A DNA stretch of 64,000 bases from an uncultured Stenotrophomonas sp. (GCA_913775725.1 CAJYNG010000021.1:248001-312000), one strand, 5' to 3'. Numbered from the stretch's first letter, positions 1-9,483 are shown. Made by a program: numbers and translations. Notes: a model not told the origin generated them from the letters alone.

Positions 1-2036
1 GGATGGGCGATGCGTTCGCCTCCGGTGGTTCGGTGGGTTACGACCACAAGGGCATGGGCATCACCGCACGCGGTGCGTGGGAGTCGGTCAAGCGCCACTT
101 CCGTGCGCTGGGTCGTGACAGCCAGAGCCAGGACTTCACCGCAGTCGGCGTCGGCGACATGTCCGGCGACGTGTTCGGCAACGGCATGCTGCTGTCGCGC
201 CACATCCGCCTGGTCGCTGCATTCGACCACCGCCACATCTTCCTGGACCCGAATCCGGATGCGGCCACCACGTTCGTCGAACGTGAGCGCCTGTTCACCG
301 TGCCGCGTTCGAGCTGGGCGGACTACGATGCCAAGCTGATCAGCAAGGGCGGCGGCGTGTACCCGCGCAGCCTGAAGTCGATCGAGATCACCCCGCAGGT
401 GCGTGAAGTGCTGGGCCTGGACGACAACGCCAAGGCGCTGTCGCCGAACGATCTGATGAGCGCGATCCTGAAGGCGCCGGTCGACCTGCTGTGGAACGGC
501 GGCATCGGTACCTACGTCAAGGCCGCCAGCGAGCAGCACAGCGATGTCGGCGACCGCGCCAACAACGCGCTGCGCGTGAACGGTGGCGAGCTGCGCTGCA
601 AGGTGGTGGGCGAGGGCGGCAACCTGGGCATGACCCAGCTGGGCCGCATCGAAGCGGCGCAGGCCGGCGTGCTGCTCAACACCGACTTCATCGACAACTC
701 GGCCGGTGTCGACACCTCCGACCATGAAGTCAACATCAAGATCCTGCTCAACGATGTGGTGCGGGCCAAGAAGCTGACCGTCGAGCAGCGCAACAAGCTG
801 CTGGCCTCGATGACCGATGAAGTCGCCGAGCTGGTGCTCAACGACAACTACCGCCAGAACCAGGCGCTGAGCCTGATGGAGCGGATGGCGGTCAAGCGCC
901 TGGGTTCCAAGCAGCACTTCATCCGTACCCTGGAACAGCAGGGCCTGCTCGATCGCCAGATCGAGTTCCTGCCGTCCGACGCCGAGCTGTCCCAGCGCAA
1001 GGCACGCGGCCAGGGCCTGACCCGTCCGGAACTGTCGGTGCTGCTGTCCTACTCCAAGCTGGTGGCGTTCGCCCAGCTGCTGGATTCGGACATCCCGGAA
1101 GATCCGTACCTGTCCAAGGAGCTGCAGCGCTACTTCCCGACCCCGCTGCAGAAGAAGTACGCCGACGCGATGGAGCGTCACCGCCTGAAGCGCGAAATCA
1201 TCGCCACGGCCGTGACCAACCAGACCATCAACCGCATGGGCGCCACTTTCCTGATGCGCATGCAGGAAGACACCGGCCGCTCCATCGCCGAGGTTGCCAA
1301 GGCCTACACCATCAGCCGCGAAACGCTGGATGCACGCGCGCTGTGGGCGCAGATCGATGCCCTCGACGGCAAGGTGCCGGAGTCGGTGCAGATCGATGCG
1401 CTGGAAGTGATCTGGAAGCTGCAGCGCTCGTTCGTGCGCTGGCTGCTGTCGCGCCCGGGCGCGATGCCGGGCATCACCGAAGCGGTCAACCGCTACCAGG
1501 GTCCGTTCAACGACATCCGCGTTGCTTCGGGCGTGCTGCCGGATTCGCAGCGTCCGACCTATGAAGCCCTGGTGGCCGAATGGAAGGAGAAGGGCCTGCC
1601 GTCCGCGCTGGCGCAGCAGCTGGCCGAACTGCACTTCCTGGAGCCGGCGTTCGACATCATCGAACTGGCCCGTACCCGCAAGCTGAAGCCGGTGGACGTG
1701 TCCAAGGTCCACTTCCGCCTGGGCGATGCCCTGCAGCTGCCGTGGCTGTTCGAGCAGGTCGACGCGCTGGAGGTCAATGGCCGTTGGCACGCCGTGGCAC
1801 GTGGCGTGCTGCGTGACGAACTGGCCGCCAACCACCGCAACCTGGCTGGCCAGGTGCTGGGCACCAAGGGTGGCAGTGCTGAAGCCAAGGTCGCTGCCTG
1901 GATGGGCCGTGATGACAACAGCCTGCGCTTCACCCTGGCGATGCTGGCCGAACTGGCCGAGCAGAAGACCCTGGACTACCCGACCGTTTCGGTCGCGGTG
2001 CAGCGCCTGGGCCAGCTGGCTGCCCACGGCGCGTAA
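1..2036 (+). CDS. gdhB: NAD-specific glutamate dehydrogenase, large (about 180 kDa) type, C-terminal part
   Basis: Oxidative deamination of glutamate to 2-oxoglutarate and ammonia with NAD+, a cytosolic catabolic enzyme. Only the last ~677 residues are in the window; the family is usually about 1,600 residues, so most of the gene lies to the left. Visible motifs include GDMSGDVFGNGML (around residues 49-61 of the fragment) and NGGIGTYVK, which belong to the catalytic core, followed by the long helical C-terminal domain of this class. The frame is open from the window edge, so no start can be given. A SMAG palindrome and a strong terminator follow the stop codon. The family assignment is secure; the symbol is by convention. 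Confidence 0.93.
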   Translation, partial: MGDAFASGGSVGYDHKGMGITARGAWESVKRHFRALGRDSQSQDFTAVGVGDMSGDVFGNGMLLSRHIRLVAAFDHRHIFLDPNPDAATTFVERERLFTVPRSSWADYDAKLISKGGGVYPRSLKSIEITPQVREVLGLDDNAKALSPNDLMSAILKAPVDLLWNGGIGTYVKAASEQHSDVGDRANNALRVNGGELRCKVVGEGGNLGMTQLGRIEAAQAGVLLNTDFIDNSAGVDTSDHEVNIKILLNDVVRAKKLTVEQRNKLLASMTDEVAELVLNDNYRQNQALSLMERMAVKRLGSKQHFIRTLEQQGLLDRQIEFLPSDAELSQRKARGQGLTRPELSVLLSYSKLVAFAQLLDSDIPEDPYLSKELQRYFPTPLQKKYADAMERHRLKREIIATAVTNQTINRMGATFLMRMQEDTGRSIAEVAKAYTISRETLDARALWAQIDALDGKVPESVQIDALEVIWKLQRSFVRWLLSRPGAMPGITEAVNRYQGPFNDIRVASGVLPDSQRPTYEALVAEWKEKGLPSALAQQLAELHFLEPAFDIIELARTRKLKPVDVSKVHFRLGDALQLPWLFEQVDALEVNGRWHAVARGVLRDELAANHRNLAGQVLGTKGGSAEAKVAAWMGRDDNSLRFTLAMLAELAEQKTLDYPTVSVAVQRLGQLAAHGA

Positions 2037-2041
2037 CTGAA

Positions 2042-2064
2042 GTAGTGCCAGGCCACGCCTGGCA
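2042..2064. repeat. SMAG/REP-like palindrome (GTAG head)
   Basis: GTAG followed by the imperfect palindrome TGCCAGGCCACGCCTGGCA, directly after the gdh stop codon. It has the form of the GTAG-headed REP elements common in Stenotrophomonas. Confidence 0.6.
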
Positions 2065-2075
2065 TGCGTGAACCG

Positions 2076-2110
2076 GAACGGCCCCGCGAAAGCGGGGCCG
2101 TTCTGTTTCT
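2076..2110 (+). terminator. Rho-independent terminator of gdh
   Basis: A perfect 12-bp GC-rich stem (GAACGGCCCCGC / GCGGGGCCGTTC) closes a GAAA tetraloop and is followed by TGTTTCTG. It lies 40 nt after the gdh stop. Confidence 0.85.
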
Positions 2111-2228
2111 GCCCTTGACCTTTGCGACCACCTGACCGGACGCCGACGAGCCTGCCGGTCATCCGCCCCACGGGGTCCAACTCCCGGCGCTCGGTTATGC
2201 TCTCCATCAAACCTCCCCGGATCCACCG

Positions 2229-3002
2229 ATGAGCGACACCCCCCGCATCGCTTTCCTGGCCAGCACCACCGAGCCCGCGCAGATGGCCCGCGCGGCCATG
2301 GTGTCGCGCTATGGCGACTACACGCCCGAGCAGGCCGACGTGCTGTGCCCGCTGGGCGGCGATGGCTTCATGCTGCAGACCCTGCACCGGCATGGGCACC
2401 TGGGCAAGCCGGTGTTCGGCATGAAACTGGGCACGGTGGGCTTCCTGATGAACCAGTACCGCGGCGACGATGACGTGCAGGCGCGCATCGCCCGTGCCGA
2501 ACCGGCCAACCTGCGTCCGCTGGAGATGGTGGCGTTGACCGAATCGGGCACCAGTACCGGCTCGCTGGCCTACAACGACGTCTCGCTGCTGCGCCAGACC
2601 CGCCAGGCCGCGCATATCGGCATCGACCTCAACGGCCAGGAACGCGTGGCCGAACTGATCGGTGACGGCGTGCTGGTCGCGACCCCGGCTGGCAGTACCG
2701 CGTACAACTATTCCGCGCACGGCCCGGTGCTGCCGCTGGGCTCGTATACCATCGCCCTGACGCCGCTGGCCCCGTATCGGCCGCGACGCTGGCGCGGGGC
2801 GATCCTCAAGGCCGACACCGAAGTGCGTTTCCGCGTGCTCGATCCGTACAAGCGCCCGATCAGTGTGACCGCTGATTCGCACGAGACCCGCGACGTGGTC
2901 GAAGTGACCATCCGCGAGTCGAAGGACCGCCGCGTGACCCTGCTGTTCGACCCGGAGCACAATCTGGAAGACCGGATCCTGAGCGAACAGTTCGTTTTTT
3001 GA
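2229..3002 (+). CDS. nadK: NAD kinase
   Basis: ATP-dependent phosphorylation of NAD to NADP in the cytosol. The 257-aa protein carries the NAD-kinase GGDGFML motif near residues 39-45, the [16 protein letters not shown] region near 140-155 and the AL(T)PLAPYRPR segment. Its length is that of the short bacterial/plant-like class. ATG at 2229 is the first sensible start after the gdh terminator; TTATGCT at about 2194 could be a -10 box. It is followed by the 5'-nucleotidase gene after 48 nt, and the two may be co-transcribed, so both would act in nucleotide and cofactor turnover. Confidence 0.95.
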   Translation: MSDTPRIAFLASTTEPAQMARAAMVSRYGDYTPEQADVLCPLGGDGFMLQTLHRHGHLGKPVFGMKLGTVGFLMNQYRGDDDVQARIARAEPANLRPLEMVALTESGTSTGSLAYNDVSLLRQTRQAAHIGIDLNGQERVAELIGDGVLVATPAGSTAYNYSAHGPVLPLGSYTIALTPLAPYRPRRWRGAILKADTEVRFRVLDPYKRPISVTADSHETRDVVEVTIRESKDRRVTLLFDPEHNLEDRILSEQFVF

Positions 3003-3050
3003 GGACAATAGGCGGCCGGCCGTGCCCGACCGCTTGAAGGACCCCCACCG

Positions 3051-3995
3051 ATGGGCGACAACTCCCCCCGTTTGCTGACCGTTGCGGTGACCTCGCGCGC
3101 CCTGTTCGACCTCGAGGAAAGCCACGCGCTGTTCGAGAGCGATGGCGTGGCGGCCTATGCCGAGTTCCAGCGCCAGCACGAAGACGACATCCTCGGCCCT
3201 GGCGTGGCGTTTCCGGTGGTGCGCAAGCTGCTGGCGTTGAACCAGGGCGCCAGCCCGGAGAACCCGCGGGTCGAGGTCATCCTGCTGTCGCGCAACTCGG
3301 CCGATACCGGCCTGCGCATCTTCAACTCGATCCAGCACTACGGCCTGGGCATCATCCGCGCGACGTTCACCGCTGGCGAGCCGACCTGGCCGTACGTGAA
3401 GCCGTTCGGCACCGACCTGTTCCTGTCGGCCAATCCCGAATCGGTGCGCAGCGCACTGCGTCATGGCATCGCCGCGGCCACCATCCTGCCCAAGCCGCCC
3501 GGTGAGACTGCTGCGGCAGCGGCAGACCAGATCGATACCGGTCGCCCGGCCGGTCAGCTGCGCATCGCCTTCGACGGCGACGCGGTGATCTTCGGCGACG
3601 AGAGCGAGCGCATTTCGCGCGAGCAGGGCGTGGAAGCATTTGGCCGCCACGAGCGCGAACGGGCCCGCGAACCGCTCAGCGGCGGCCCGTTCCGCGGCTT
3701 CCTGTCGGCGCTGCACACGCTGCAGGAAGTGTTCCCGGCCGGCGAGAGTGCGCCGATCCGTACCGCGCTGGTAACCGCGCGTTCGGCACCGGCGCATGAG
3801 CGGGTGATCCGCACCCTGCGCGAGTGGGGCGTGCGCCTGGATGAGGCGCTGTTCCTCGGCGGCCGCCACAAGGGGCCGTTCCTGCAGGCGTTCGGTGCCG
3901 ACATCTTCTTCGATGATTCGCAGCACAACATCGACAGTGCGCGCGAGCACGTGGCCGCCGGCCACGTGCCGCATGGCGTCGCCAACGAAGGTTGA
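3051..3995 (+). CDS. 5'-nucleotidase (cytosolic NT5C1-like family)
   Basis: Predicted to hydrolyse nucleoside 5'-monophosphates. The 314-aa protein is full length for the bacterial relatives of cytosolic 5'-nucleotidase I. Visible motifs are VAVTSRALFDLEESH at the N-terminus (DLEE acting as the nucleophile motif), VILLSRNSADTGLRI, FDGDAVIFGDESE near residues 180-192 and the late FFDDSQHN acidic motif. There is no signal peptide, so it is cytosolic. It sits 48 nt after nadK on the same strand and ends at a SMAG inverted pair. The family is well supported; the preferred nucleotide cannot be read from sequence. Confidence 0.88.
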   Translation: MGDNSPRLLTVAVTSRALFDLEESHALFESDGVAAYAEFQRQHEDDILGPGVAFPVVRKLLALNQGASPENPRVEVILLSRNSADTGLRIFNSIQHYGLGIIRATFTAGEPTWPYVKPFGTDLFLSANPESVRSALRHGIAAATILPKPPGETAAAAADQIDTGRPAGQLRIAFDGDAVIFGDESERISREQGVEAFGRHERERAREPLSGGPFRGFLSALHTLQEVFPAGESAPIRTALVTARSAPAHERVIRTLREWGVRLDEALFLGGRHKGPFLQAFGADIFFDDSQHNIDSAREHVAAGHVPHGVANEG

Positions 3996-3999
3996 TCGT

Positions 4000-4063
4000 C
4001 GCCGGGCATGGCCCGGCGCTACCGGATGGGGCTGTCGGTGGTAGCGCCGGGCCATGCCCGGTG
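4000..4063. repeat. SMAG/REP inverted dimer
   Basis: Two head-to-head palindromic monomers: GCCGGGCATGGCCCGGCGC ending in TAC at 4022, and GTAGCGCCGGGCCATGCCC starting at 4041. Together they can fold into a large hairpin between two convergent genes and could act as a bidirectional terminator or mRNA stabiliser. Confidence 0.75.
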
Positions 4064-4080
4064 GGCGCCACGGCAATCGG

Positions 4081-4632
4081 TCACGGGGTGGCCGACATCC
4101 CCAACTGCAGGTCCACCACCTTCCAGCGCAGGCCCTGCGGTTCCAGCACCACCTTCAACGGCGGCTGGCCGGGGCCGCGATCGACGTCGATCACGAAGCG
4201 GTCCAGCGCTTCGAAATGATGCTCGGCGTTCTTCAAAGGACGCGCCGGTTCGGTCGCGCCAAAGGCATCGCCGCCCTGCAGTTCATTGCGGCCGCGCTTC
4301 CACAGCACATGGCCCTGCAGCATCGCGCCGATGCCGGTCGGGGTCACCATCGTCTCCACCGCCGCACCACCCAGCTGGTCGCCCAGCCCGTAGAGCAGGG
4401 CGCCGAACGGGCTGGCCGCCACGTCAGGCCCGGCCTGGCGCACAAGATAGTCGTTGAGCTGGGCGCGCAGGCTGCTGCGCACGCGCGGGAAATCGACGTA
4501 GCGTTCCAGCCGCGCGGTGTCGCGTTGCTCGATGGCCTTGGACAGGCCATGCACGGTCACGTACGGGCCGCCGAACCACCAGGCGGCCAGCGCGAGAACC
4601 ACCAGCACCAGCAGTGCAATGAGCTTCTTCAT
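4081..4632 (-). CDS. DUF2939 family exported/anchored protein
   Basis: Function unknown. The 183-aa product starts MKKLIALLVLVVLALAAWWFG, a strongly hydrophobic signal anchor, followed by a soluble domain with the DUF2939 pattern (AIEQRDTARLERYVDFPRV, then LRAQLNDYL). The frame is open further upstream to 4713, but that extension lacks a natural N-terminus and overlaps the DUF2461 gene, so ATG at 4632 is preferred. It lies directly downstream of the DUF2461 gene on the same strand and converges on the 5'-nucleotidase gene across the SMAG pair. Confidence 0.82.
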   Translation of the reverse strand: MKKLIALLVLVVLALAAWWFGGPYVTVHGLSKAIEQRDTARLERYVDFPRVRSSLRAQLNDYLVRQAGPDVAASPFGALLYGLGDQLGGAAVETMVTPTGIGAMLQGHVLWKRGRNELQGGDAFGATEPARPLKNAEHHFEALDRFVIDVDRGPGQPPLKVVLEPQGLRWKVVDLQLGMSATP

Positions 4633-4687
4633 GCCGCCCAGACTGCCGCAACTGCGGCAGCCGGTGGTGAACGGCAGGTGATGCAGT

Positions 4688-5374
4688 CTAGAACTCCAGG
4701 TCCAGCGCCGCACACAGGTAGTCGACGAACGGGCCGAGCCCAGCCAGGTCCTTGCCCAGCGTGGACAGCAGGCGCGGGCCGGTCATGGTGGCGTCGTCCA
4801 GCGAGCGCCACATCACCCAGTTGCGGTGCTTGAGGTCGTCGATGAACTCGAAGTCGGCCGGGAAGCCGCGCGGCGGCCGTACCAGCTTCTCGCTCTCCTC
4901 GAAATCGAAGCGCTTGCGCAGGGCCGGTGCATGCGCGGCGGCCTTCCAGCTGCCGGGGTTGTCGAGGATGAAGTGGCGCACGCGGCGCTGGGTTTCCGGT
5001 TCCGGATGCCACAGGCCGGCGCCGACGAAGCTTTCGCCCGGCTGCAGGTGCACGTAGAAGGACGGCGCGGCTACTTCGCGGCGGCGCTCATGGAACAGGC
5101 GTGCACCCTGCCAGGTCTTGTACGGGGATTTGTCGTTGGAGAAGCGCGCGTCGCGATGGATGCGGAACAGTGAGCCGCCGACGCCGCGGGTATCGGCGCG
5201 GAAGTGCTCGCTGACTTCGGCCAGCGCCGGCTGCAGGTCACCCAGCAGGCGCAGGAACGGCTGCCGGACGTGGTCTTCATACTGCTGGCGATGGTCGTTG
5301 AACCACGCCTTTTCGTTATGCCGCGCCAGACTGCGCAGGAACTTGAAGCTGGCGTCCGAGAAATAGGTACTCAC
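4688..5374 (-). CDS. DUF2461 / TIGR02453 family protein
   Basis: Conserved protein of unknown biochemical role, 228 aa, with the family's diagnostic N-terminus (FKFLRSLARHNEKAWFNDHR), the middle RDARFSNDKSPYKT and the FYVHLQPGESFVGAGLWHPE stretch. The start is GTG at 5374, overlapping the sbcB stop as GTGA, which implies translational coupling to exonuclease I. No signal peptide. Placement behind sbcB is the only functional hint, and it is weak. Confidence 0.88.
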   Translation of the reverse strand: MSTYFSDASFKFLRSLARHNEKAWFNDHRQQYEDHVRQPFLRLLGDLQPALAEVSEHFRADTRGVGGSLFRIHRDARFSNDKSPYKTWQGARLFHERRREVAAPSFYVHLQPGESFVGAGLWHPEPETQRRVRHFILDNPGSWKAAAHAPALRKRFDFEESEKLVRPPRGFPADFEFIDDLKHRNWVMWRSLDDATMTGPRLLSTLGKDLAGLGPFVDYLCAALDLEF

Positions 5375-6810
5375 AAGGTCTCCTGCAGCTGCTGGCCCCA
5401 GTCGCGCAGCGATTGCAGCAGAGCCTGGCGCCGCGCATCGTCGGGCGCTTCGGCGGCAAGTGCATCGAGCTGCTGCTGGTACTGGGGCAGATTGAGTTCG
5501 CCCAGGCCGCCGTCTCCCAGCAGGCGCTGGCGGCGGTAATCCTGCCAGCGCTGATGTTCAGCCGGCGCGAGGCTGTCGGGATGGTTGCGCGCGCGATAGC
5601 GGAACAACAGCTCTGGCAGGCGCGGGTCGCGGAAGCGGCCTTCCAGCGCGGCCAACTGCTCCGGCGCGGTGGTGCGTGCCAGCGCAAGCAGCGGTTTGTC
5701 GCCGTTGCCGAGGAAGCCGTCGTACAGCGAGGCATCGACGTCGGCCACGGTTGCCGCGCGCGGTTGGTTGTAGACCTGGCGCGCCTTCTCGGCCAGCGCC
5801 GGGGCGAACTCGCGCAGGCGCTCGACCTTGGCTTCGATGGCCGCAACGTCCAGGCCCAAGCGCTCATGGTCGTCGGCACGCAGGTGGTTCCAGGCAATCA
5901 GTGCCGGCACCTTGTTCAGATGCACTTCCTTCAGCGGTACCCGCGCAACGCCTTCGGGCAGCTCGCTGGCGCGCATGTACAGGCGCTGTGCGATCACCTC
6001 GGCGGGCAGTTCCAGCAGGTCGTCGATCTCGCCTTCCAGGTCGAACACGATCACCCGGTTGTTGATGGTCGGGTGCACGGCCAGCGGCAGAACCGGTGCA
6101 GCGCACAGGCGGCTGGCCGGGTAGCGCATGGAAATGTGCAGCACCGGCTTCATCGCCGCCACGTCCAGCAGGCCGCCGACGAAGCGCTTGTCACGCAGCT
6201 TCAGCGCGTACTCCCACAGCCGCGGCTGCGACTGCTTGAACAGGCGTGCCATGCCGATGGTGGCGCGCACGTCGGACAGTGCTTCGTGCGCATCGCCTTC
6301 GCGCACGTCGTTGGCCTCGGCCAGGTGCTCGAGCTTGAACGAGGTGGCACCATCTTCGCGCAGCGGCCATTGGATGCCGTCCGGGCGCATCGCGCGCATC
6401 AGCCGCAGCATGTCCAGCAGGTCCCAGCGCGAATTGCCGTTGCGCCACTCGCGTTCGTACGGGTCGTGGAAGTTGCGGAACAGCCCGTAGCGGACGAATT
6501 CATCGTCGAAGCGCAGCGTGTTGTAACCCAGCGCGCAGGTACCGGGGCGCGACAGCTGCTCGTTGATGCGGTCGAAGGCTTCGGCTTCGCTGATGCCTTC
6601 GGCCAGTGCCTGCTGCGGGGTAATGCCGGTCACCAGGGTGGCCATCGGCGAGGGCAGCAGGTCATCAGCCGGGCGCACGAAGAAGCTGACCGGGGTGTCG
6701 ATCTCGTTGAGGTCGGCGTCGGTGCGGATCGCGGCGTACTGCGAGATGCGCGTGCGTCGCGGGTCCTGGCCGAAGGTTTCCAGGTCGTAGAACAGGAAGC
6801 TGTCAGTCAT
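5371..6810 (-). CDS. sbcB: Exodeoxyribonuclease I
   Basis: Single-strand 3'-5' DNA exonuclease used in mismatch repair and recombination. 479 aa, matching E. coli ExoI (475 aa). The N-terminal DEDD exonuclease motif FLFYDLETFGQDPRRTRISQ is at residues 4-23, with GYNTLRFDDEF and the HEALSDVRATI motif downstream, then the SH3-like and C-terminal helical domains. ATG at 6810 overlaps the kmo stop (TGATG); the frame runs further upstream to 7119, but that is antisense-like translation inside kmo. Coupling of a DNA repair exonuclease to a kynurenine-pathway gene is a local arrangement, not a functional link known to me. Confidence 0.95.
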   Translation of the reverse strand: MTDSFLFYDLETFGQDPRRTRISQYAAIRTDADLNEIDTPVSFFVRPADDLLPSPMATLVTGITPQQALAEGISEAEAFDRINEQLSRPGTCALGYNTLRFDDEFVRYGLFRNFHDPYEREWRNGNSRWDLLDMLRLMRAMRPDGIQWPLREDGATSFKLEHLAEANDVREGDAHEALSDVRATIGMARLFKQSQPRLWEYALKLRDKRFVGGLLDVAAMKPVLHISMRYPASRLCAAPVLPLAVHPTINNRVIVFDLEGEIDDLLELPAEVIAQRLYMRASELPEGVARVPLKEVHLNKVPALIAWNHLRADDHERLGLDVAAIEAKVERLREFAPALAEKARQVYNQPRAATVADVDASLYDGFLGNGDKPLLALARTTAPEQLAALEGRFRDPRLPELLFRYRARNHPDSLAPAEHQRWQDYRRQRLLGDGGLGELNLPQYQQQLDALAAEAPDDARRQALLQSLRDWGQQLQETL

Positions 6811-8177
6811 CAGTGCGCGCCCTCCAGGACCGGCAGCTGCGCGTGGATCTGCGCTTCCAGTGCCGCCCAGTCGATGTTGTCCAGTGAAACGTGGCCGACC
6901 GTGGCCGCCACCAGCAGATCGCGCTGCAGTTCGGTACGGCGCAGCGCTTCGGCATACGGCGTGTGCAGGAAGGTGACCATGGTGTAGTGCGGCACGAAGC
7001 GCGTCGGCCAGCGACGCTGCAGCTCCTGCTCCAGCTCGCGCTGCAGCAGGAAGGCCGGGTCGGCCACGCGGTCGCGCATCTCCAGATAGTTTTCCAGCGC
7101 CATCTGCTGGATCGCACACGCGTTCGGCTTGCGCTCGGCTTCGAACGCGGCGAACGCACCTTCCAGATCATCGGCCTCCATCAGGTGACGGGCCAGCGCA
7201 ACGCAGTCCTCGAACGCGCAGTTCATGCCCTGGCCGTGGAATGGCACCATCGCATGCGCGGCATCGCCGATCAGCACGGCGCGGCCCTGCTGATGCCAGC
7301 GTTCCAGGGTGAGCGTGCCGAGCAGACCAGGCGGGTGCTGTTCCCAGTCCGCGCGCAGGTTCGGGATCAGCGGCAGGGTGTCGGCGAACTCGTGCGCGAA
7401 CAGCGCCTCGGCCTGCGCGCCGGTGTTGACCGTGGCGAAGCTGGGGTCGCCCTGGTTGGGCAGGAACAGGGTGACGGTGAAGGTGCCTTCGTGGTTGGGC
7501 AGGGCGATGCACATGTAGTGGCCACGCGGCCAGATGTGCAGCGCATTGCGCTCGATGCGGAAGCTGCCATCGGCGGCCGGCGGGATCTCCAGCTCCTTGT
7601 AGGAATGGTCGAGGAAGGCAATGTCCTCGCCCAGCGGTGCACGGCGGTTCATCGCCGCACGCAGTGCCGAACCGGCGCCGTCTGCACCAATCAGGGTGTC
7701 GAAGCGGATGTCGTGCGGGCTGTCGTCGCGGTCATCGATGAAGCGCGCGTAGCCGGCATCGAAATCGACGGTGTGCAGGCGGCGATGGAAGTGCACGGTG
7801 GCACCGGCCTGTTCGGCCAGTTCCAGCAGCGTGGTGTTCAGGTCGCTGCGGTGGATCGACCAGATCACTTCGCTGTCATCACGGCCATAGCGCTGCAGCT
7901 GCGGTTCGCCTTCGCGCGGGTGCACCATGCGTCCGCGCATCATCACCGCGCGCGCCATGACCTCGTCTTCCACGCCGGCCTGGCGCAGCGCATTGCGCCC
8001 ACGCTCGGCCAACGCCAGGTTGATCGAGCGGCCGCTCTCGTAGTCGGCCACGCGCGGATCGCCGCGGCGTTCGTAAAGGGTGATGCGCCAGCCCTGGCGT
8101 GACAGCAGGATGGCCAGCAGGGACCCGGCAAGGCCGGCACCGATAATGCTCAACGAGCGGGAAGCGTGTGCGATCAA
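6810..8177 (-). CDS. kmo: Kynurenine 3-monooxygenase
   Basis: FAD- and NADPH-dependent hydroxylation of L-kynurenine to 3-hydroxykynurenine, a step from tryptophan to quinolinate and NAD. The Rossmann motif SIIGAGLAGSLLAILLSRQG is close to the N-terminus and the second FAD motif GDAAHAMVPFHGQGMNCAFED is present. The open frame extends to ATG 8255, but that part overlaps kynU. A TTG at 8177 gives a 455-aa protein, the size I recall for Xanthomonadaceae KMO, and leaves a 31-nt gap after kynU. No strong ribosome binding site is visible ahead of TTG, so the exact start is uncertain. Confidence 0.92.
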   Translation of the reverse strand: MIAHASRSLSIIGAGLAGSLLAILLSRQGWRITLYERRGDPRVADYESGRSINLALAERGRNALRQAGVEDEVMARAVMMRGRMVHPREGEPQLQRYGRDDSEVIWSIHRSDLNTTLLELAEQAGATVHFHRRLHTVDFDAGYARFIDDRDDSPHDIRFDTLIGADGAGSALRAAMNRRAPLGEDIAFLDHSYKELEIPPAADGSFRIERNALHIWPRGHYMCIALPNHEGTFTVTLFLPNQGDPSFATVNTGAQAEALFAHEFADTLPLIPNLRADWEQHPPGLLGTLTLERWHQQGRAVLIGDAAHAMVPFHGQGMNCAFEDCVALARHLMEADDLEGAFAAFEAERKPNACAIQQMALENYLEMRDRVADPAFLLQRELEQELQRRWPTRFVPHYTMVTFLHTPYAEALRRTELQRDLLVAATVGHVSLDNIDWAALEAQIHAQLPVLEGAH

Positions 8178-8208
8178 CGAACTGTCCAGCAGTAGGGGAG
8201 GGGCCGGC

Positions 8209-9483
8209 TTAGAGGCCGGCCCAGGCTTCCACTTCCTCGACGAAGTGGTGCACATCCAGGTAGCGGTTGTAGAGCGGGGTGGGCGAGATACGGATCACGT
8301 CGGGCTCGCGCCAGTCGCCGAGCACGCCGATGCCGCGCAGGTGTTCGAACAGTGCGCGGCCACGTTCGCGGCCACCGATCACGCGCAGTGAGAGCTGGCA
8401 GCCGCGGCGCTGCGGGTCAGCCGGCGTGATGATGTCCAGCACGCTGGACAGGCGCGCGCGCACCAGCGCTTCGAGCATGCCGGTCAGCGCCAGCGACTTG
8501 CTGCGCAGCGATTCCATGCCGGCGCGCTCGAACAGGTCCAACGACGCCCGCAGCGGCGCGAGGCCGAGGATCGGCGGGTTGCTCAGCTGCCAACCTTCGG
8601 CGCCGATGGCCGGGGTGAACTGCGGTGCCATCTGGAAGCGGGTGGACTCTTCATGGCCCCACCAGCCGGCGAAACGCGGAAGGCTGGTGTCGCGATGGTG
8701 GCGCTCGTGCACGAAGGCGCCGGCAACCGCGCCCGGGCCGCTGTTGAGGTACTTGTAATGGCACCACACGGCAAAATCGGGTGCGATGTCATGCAGGCGC
8801 AGCGGCAGGTTGCCAACCGAGTGCGCCAGATCGAAGCCGATGCGTGCGCCCTGCAGGCGGGCGGCGCGAGTGATCGCGTCCAGGTCGAAGGCCTGGCCGG
8901 TGCGGTACTGCACACCGGGCCACAGCACCAGCGCCAGGCGCGGGCCGTGTTCGGCGATGGCCCGTTCGATCGCGTTCAGCGAGATCGTGCCGTTGGCTTC
9001 ATCCGGCTGCACTTCCACCAGGCATTGGGCCGGGTCGAAACCATGGAAGCGGATCTGCGCTTCCACCGCATGGCGGTCGGTCGGGAATGCGCCGGCTTCC
9101 ATCAGGATCACCGGGCGCTCGGCCGTTGGCCGGTAGAAGCTGACCATCATCAGGTGCAGGTTCACGCTCAGCGTGTTCATTGCCACCACTTCGCTGGGCA
9201 GCGCACCGACCACGCGGGCCAGCTGCGCGCTCACCAGGCGGTGGTAGGACAGCCACTGCGTCGGGCCGGTGAAGTGGCCTTCCACCGCCAGCTCGCCCCA
9301 CTGCTTCATCACTTCCTGCACGGCCGCCTGTGCGCCACGCGGCTGCAGGCCCAGCGAGTTGCCGACGAAGTAGGTCTGCTCGCCGCCACCATGGCGCGGA
9401 ATCAGGAATTCATTGCGCAGCGGGCGCAGCGGATCGGCGGCGTCCAGGGCAATGGCGTGGGTGCGGCTGAGCAGGTCGGACAT
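8209..9483 (-). CDS. kynU: Kynureninase
   Basis: PLP enzyme that cleaves (3-hydroxy)kynurenine to (3-hydroxy)anthranilate and alanine. 424 aa. The PLP-lysine region WCHYKYLNSGPGAVAGAFVH is clear, with the FLIPRHGGGEQTYFVGNSLG N-terminal segment typical of the family and FDLAHSVGNLPL ahead of the lysine. It lies between nbaC and kmo on the same strand, so the three genes give kynurenine to 2-amino-3-carboxymuconate semialdehyde, the precursor of quinolinate. A SMAG inverted dimer fills the gap on its upstream side. Confidence 0.96.
   Translation of the reverse strand: MSDLLSRTHAIALDAADPLRPLRNEFLIPRHGGGEQTYFVGNSLGLQPRGAQAAVQEVMKQWGELAVEGHFTGPTQWLSYHRLVSAQLARVVGALPSEVVAMNTLSVNLHLMMVSFYRPTAERPVILMEAGAFPTDRHAVEAQIRFHGFDPAQCLVEVQPDEANGTISLNAIERAIAEHGPRLALVLWPGVQYRTGQAFDLDAITRAARLQGARIGFDLAHSVGNLPLRLHDIAPDFAVWCHYKYLNSGPGAVAGAFVHERHHRDTSLPRFAGWWGHEESTRFQMAPQFTPAIGAEGWQLSNPPILGLAPLRASLDLFERAGMESLRSKSLALTGMLEALVRARLSSVLDIITPADPQRRGCQLSLRVIGGRERGRALFEHLRGIGVLGDWREPDVIRISPTPLYNRYLDVHHFVEEVEAWAGL

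Noticed and set aside
8178-8255. ATG 8255 as kmo start
   Set aside because: It would overlap the kynU 3' end by 47 nt and adds 26 residues without family similarity; TTG 8177 fits better.
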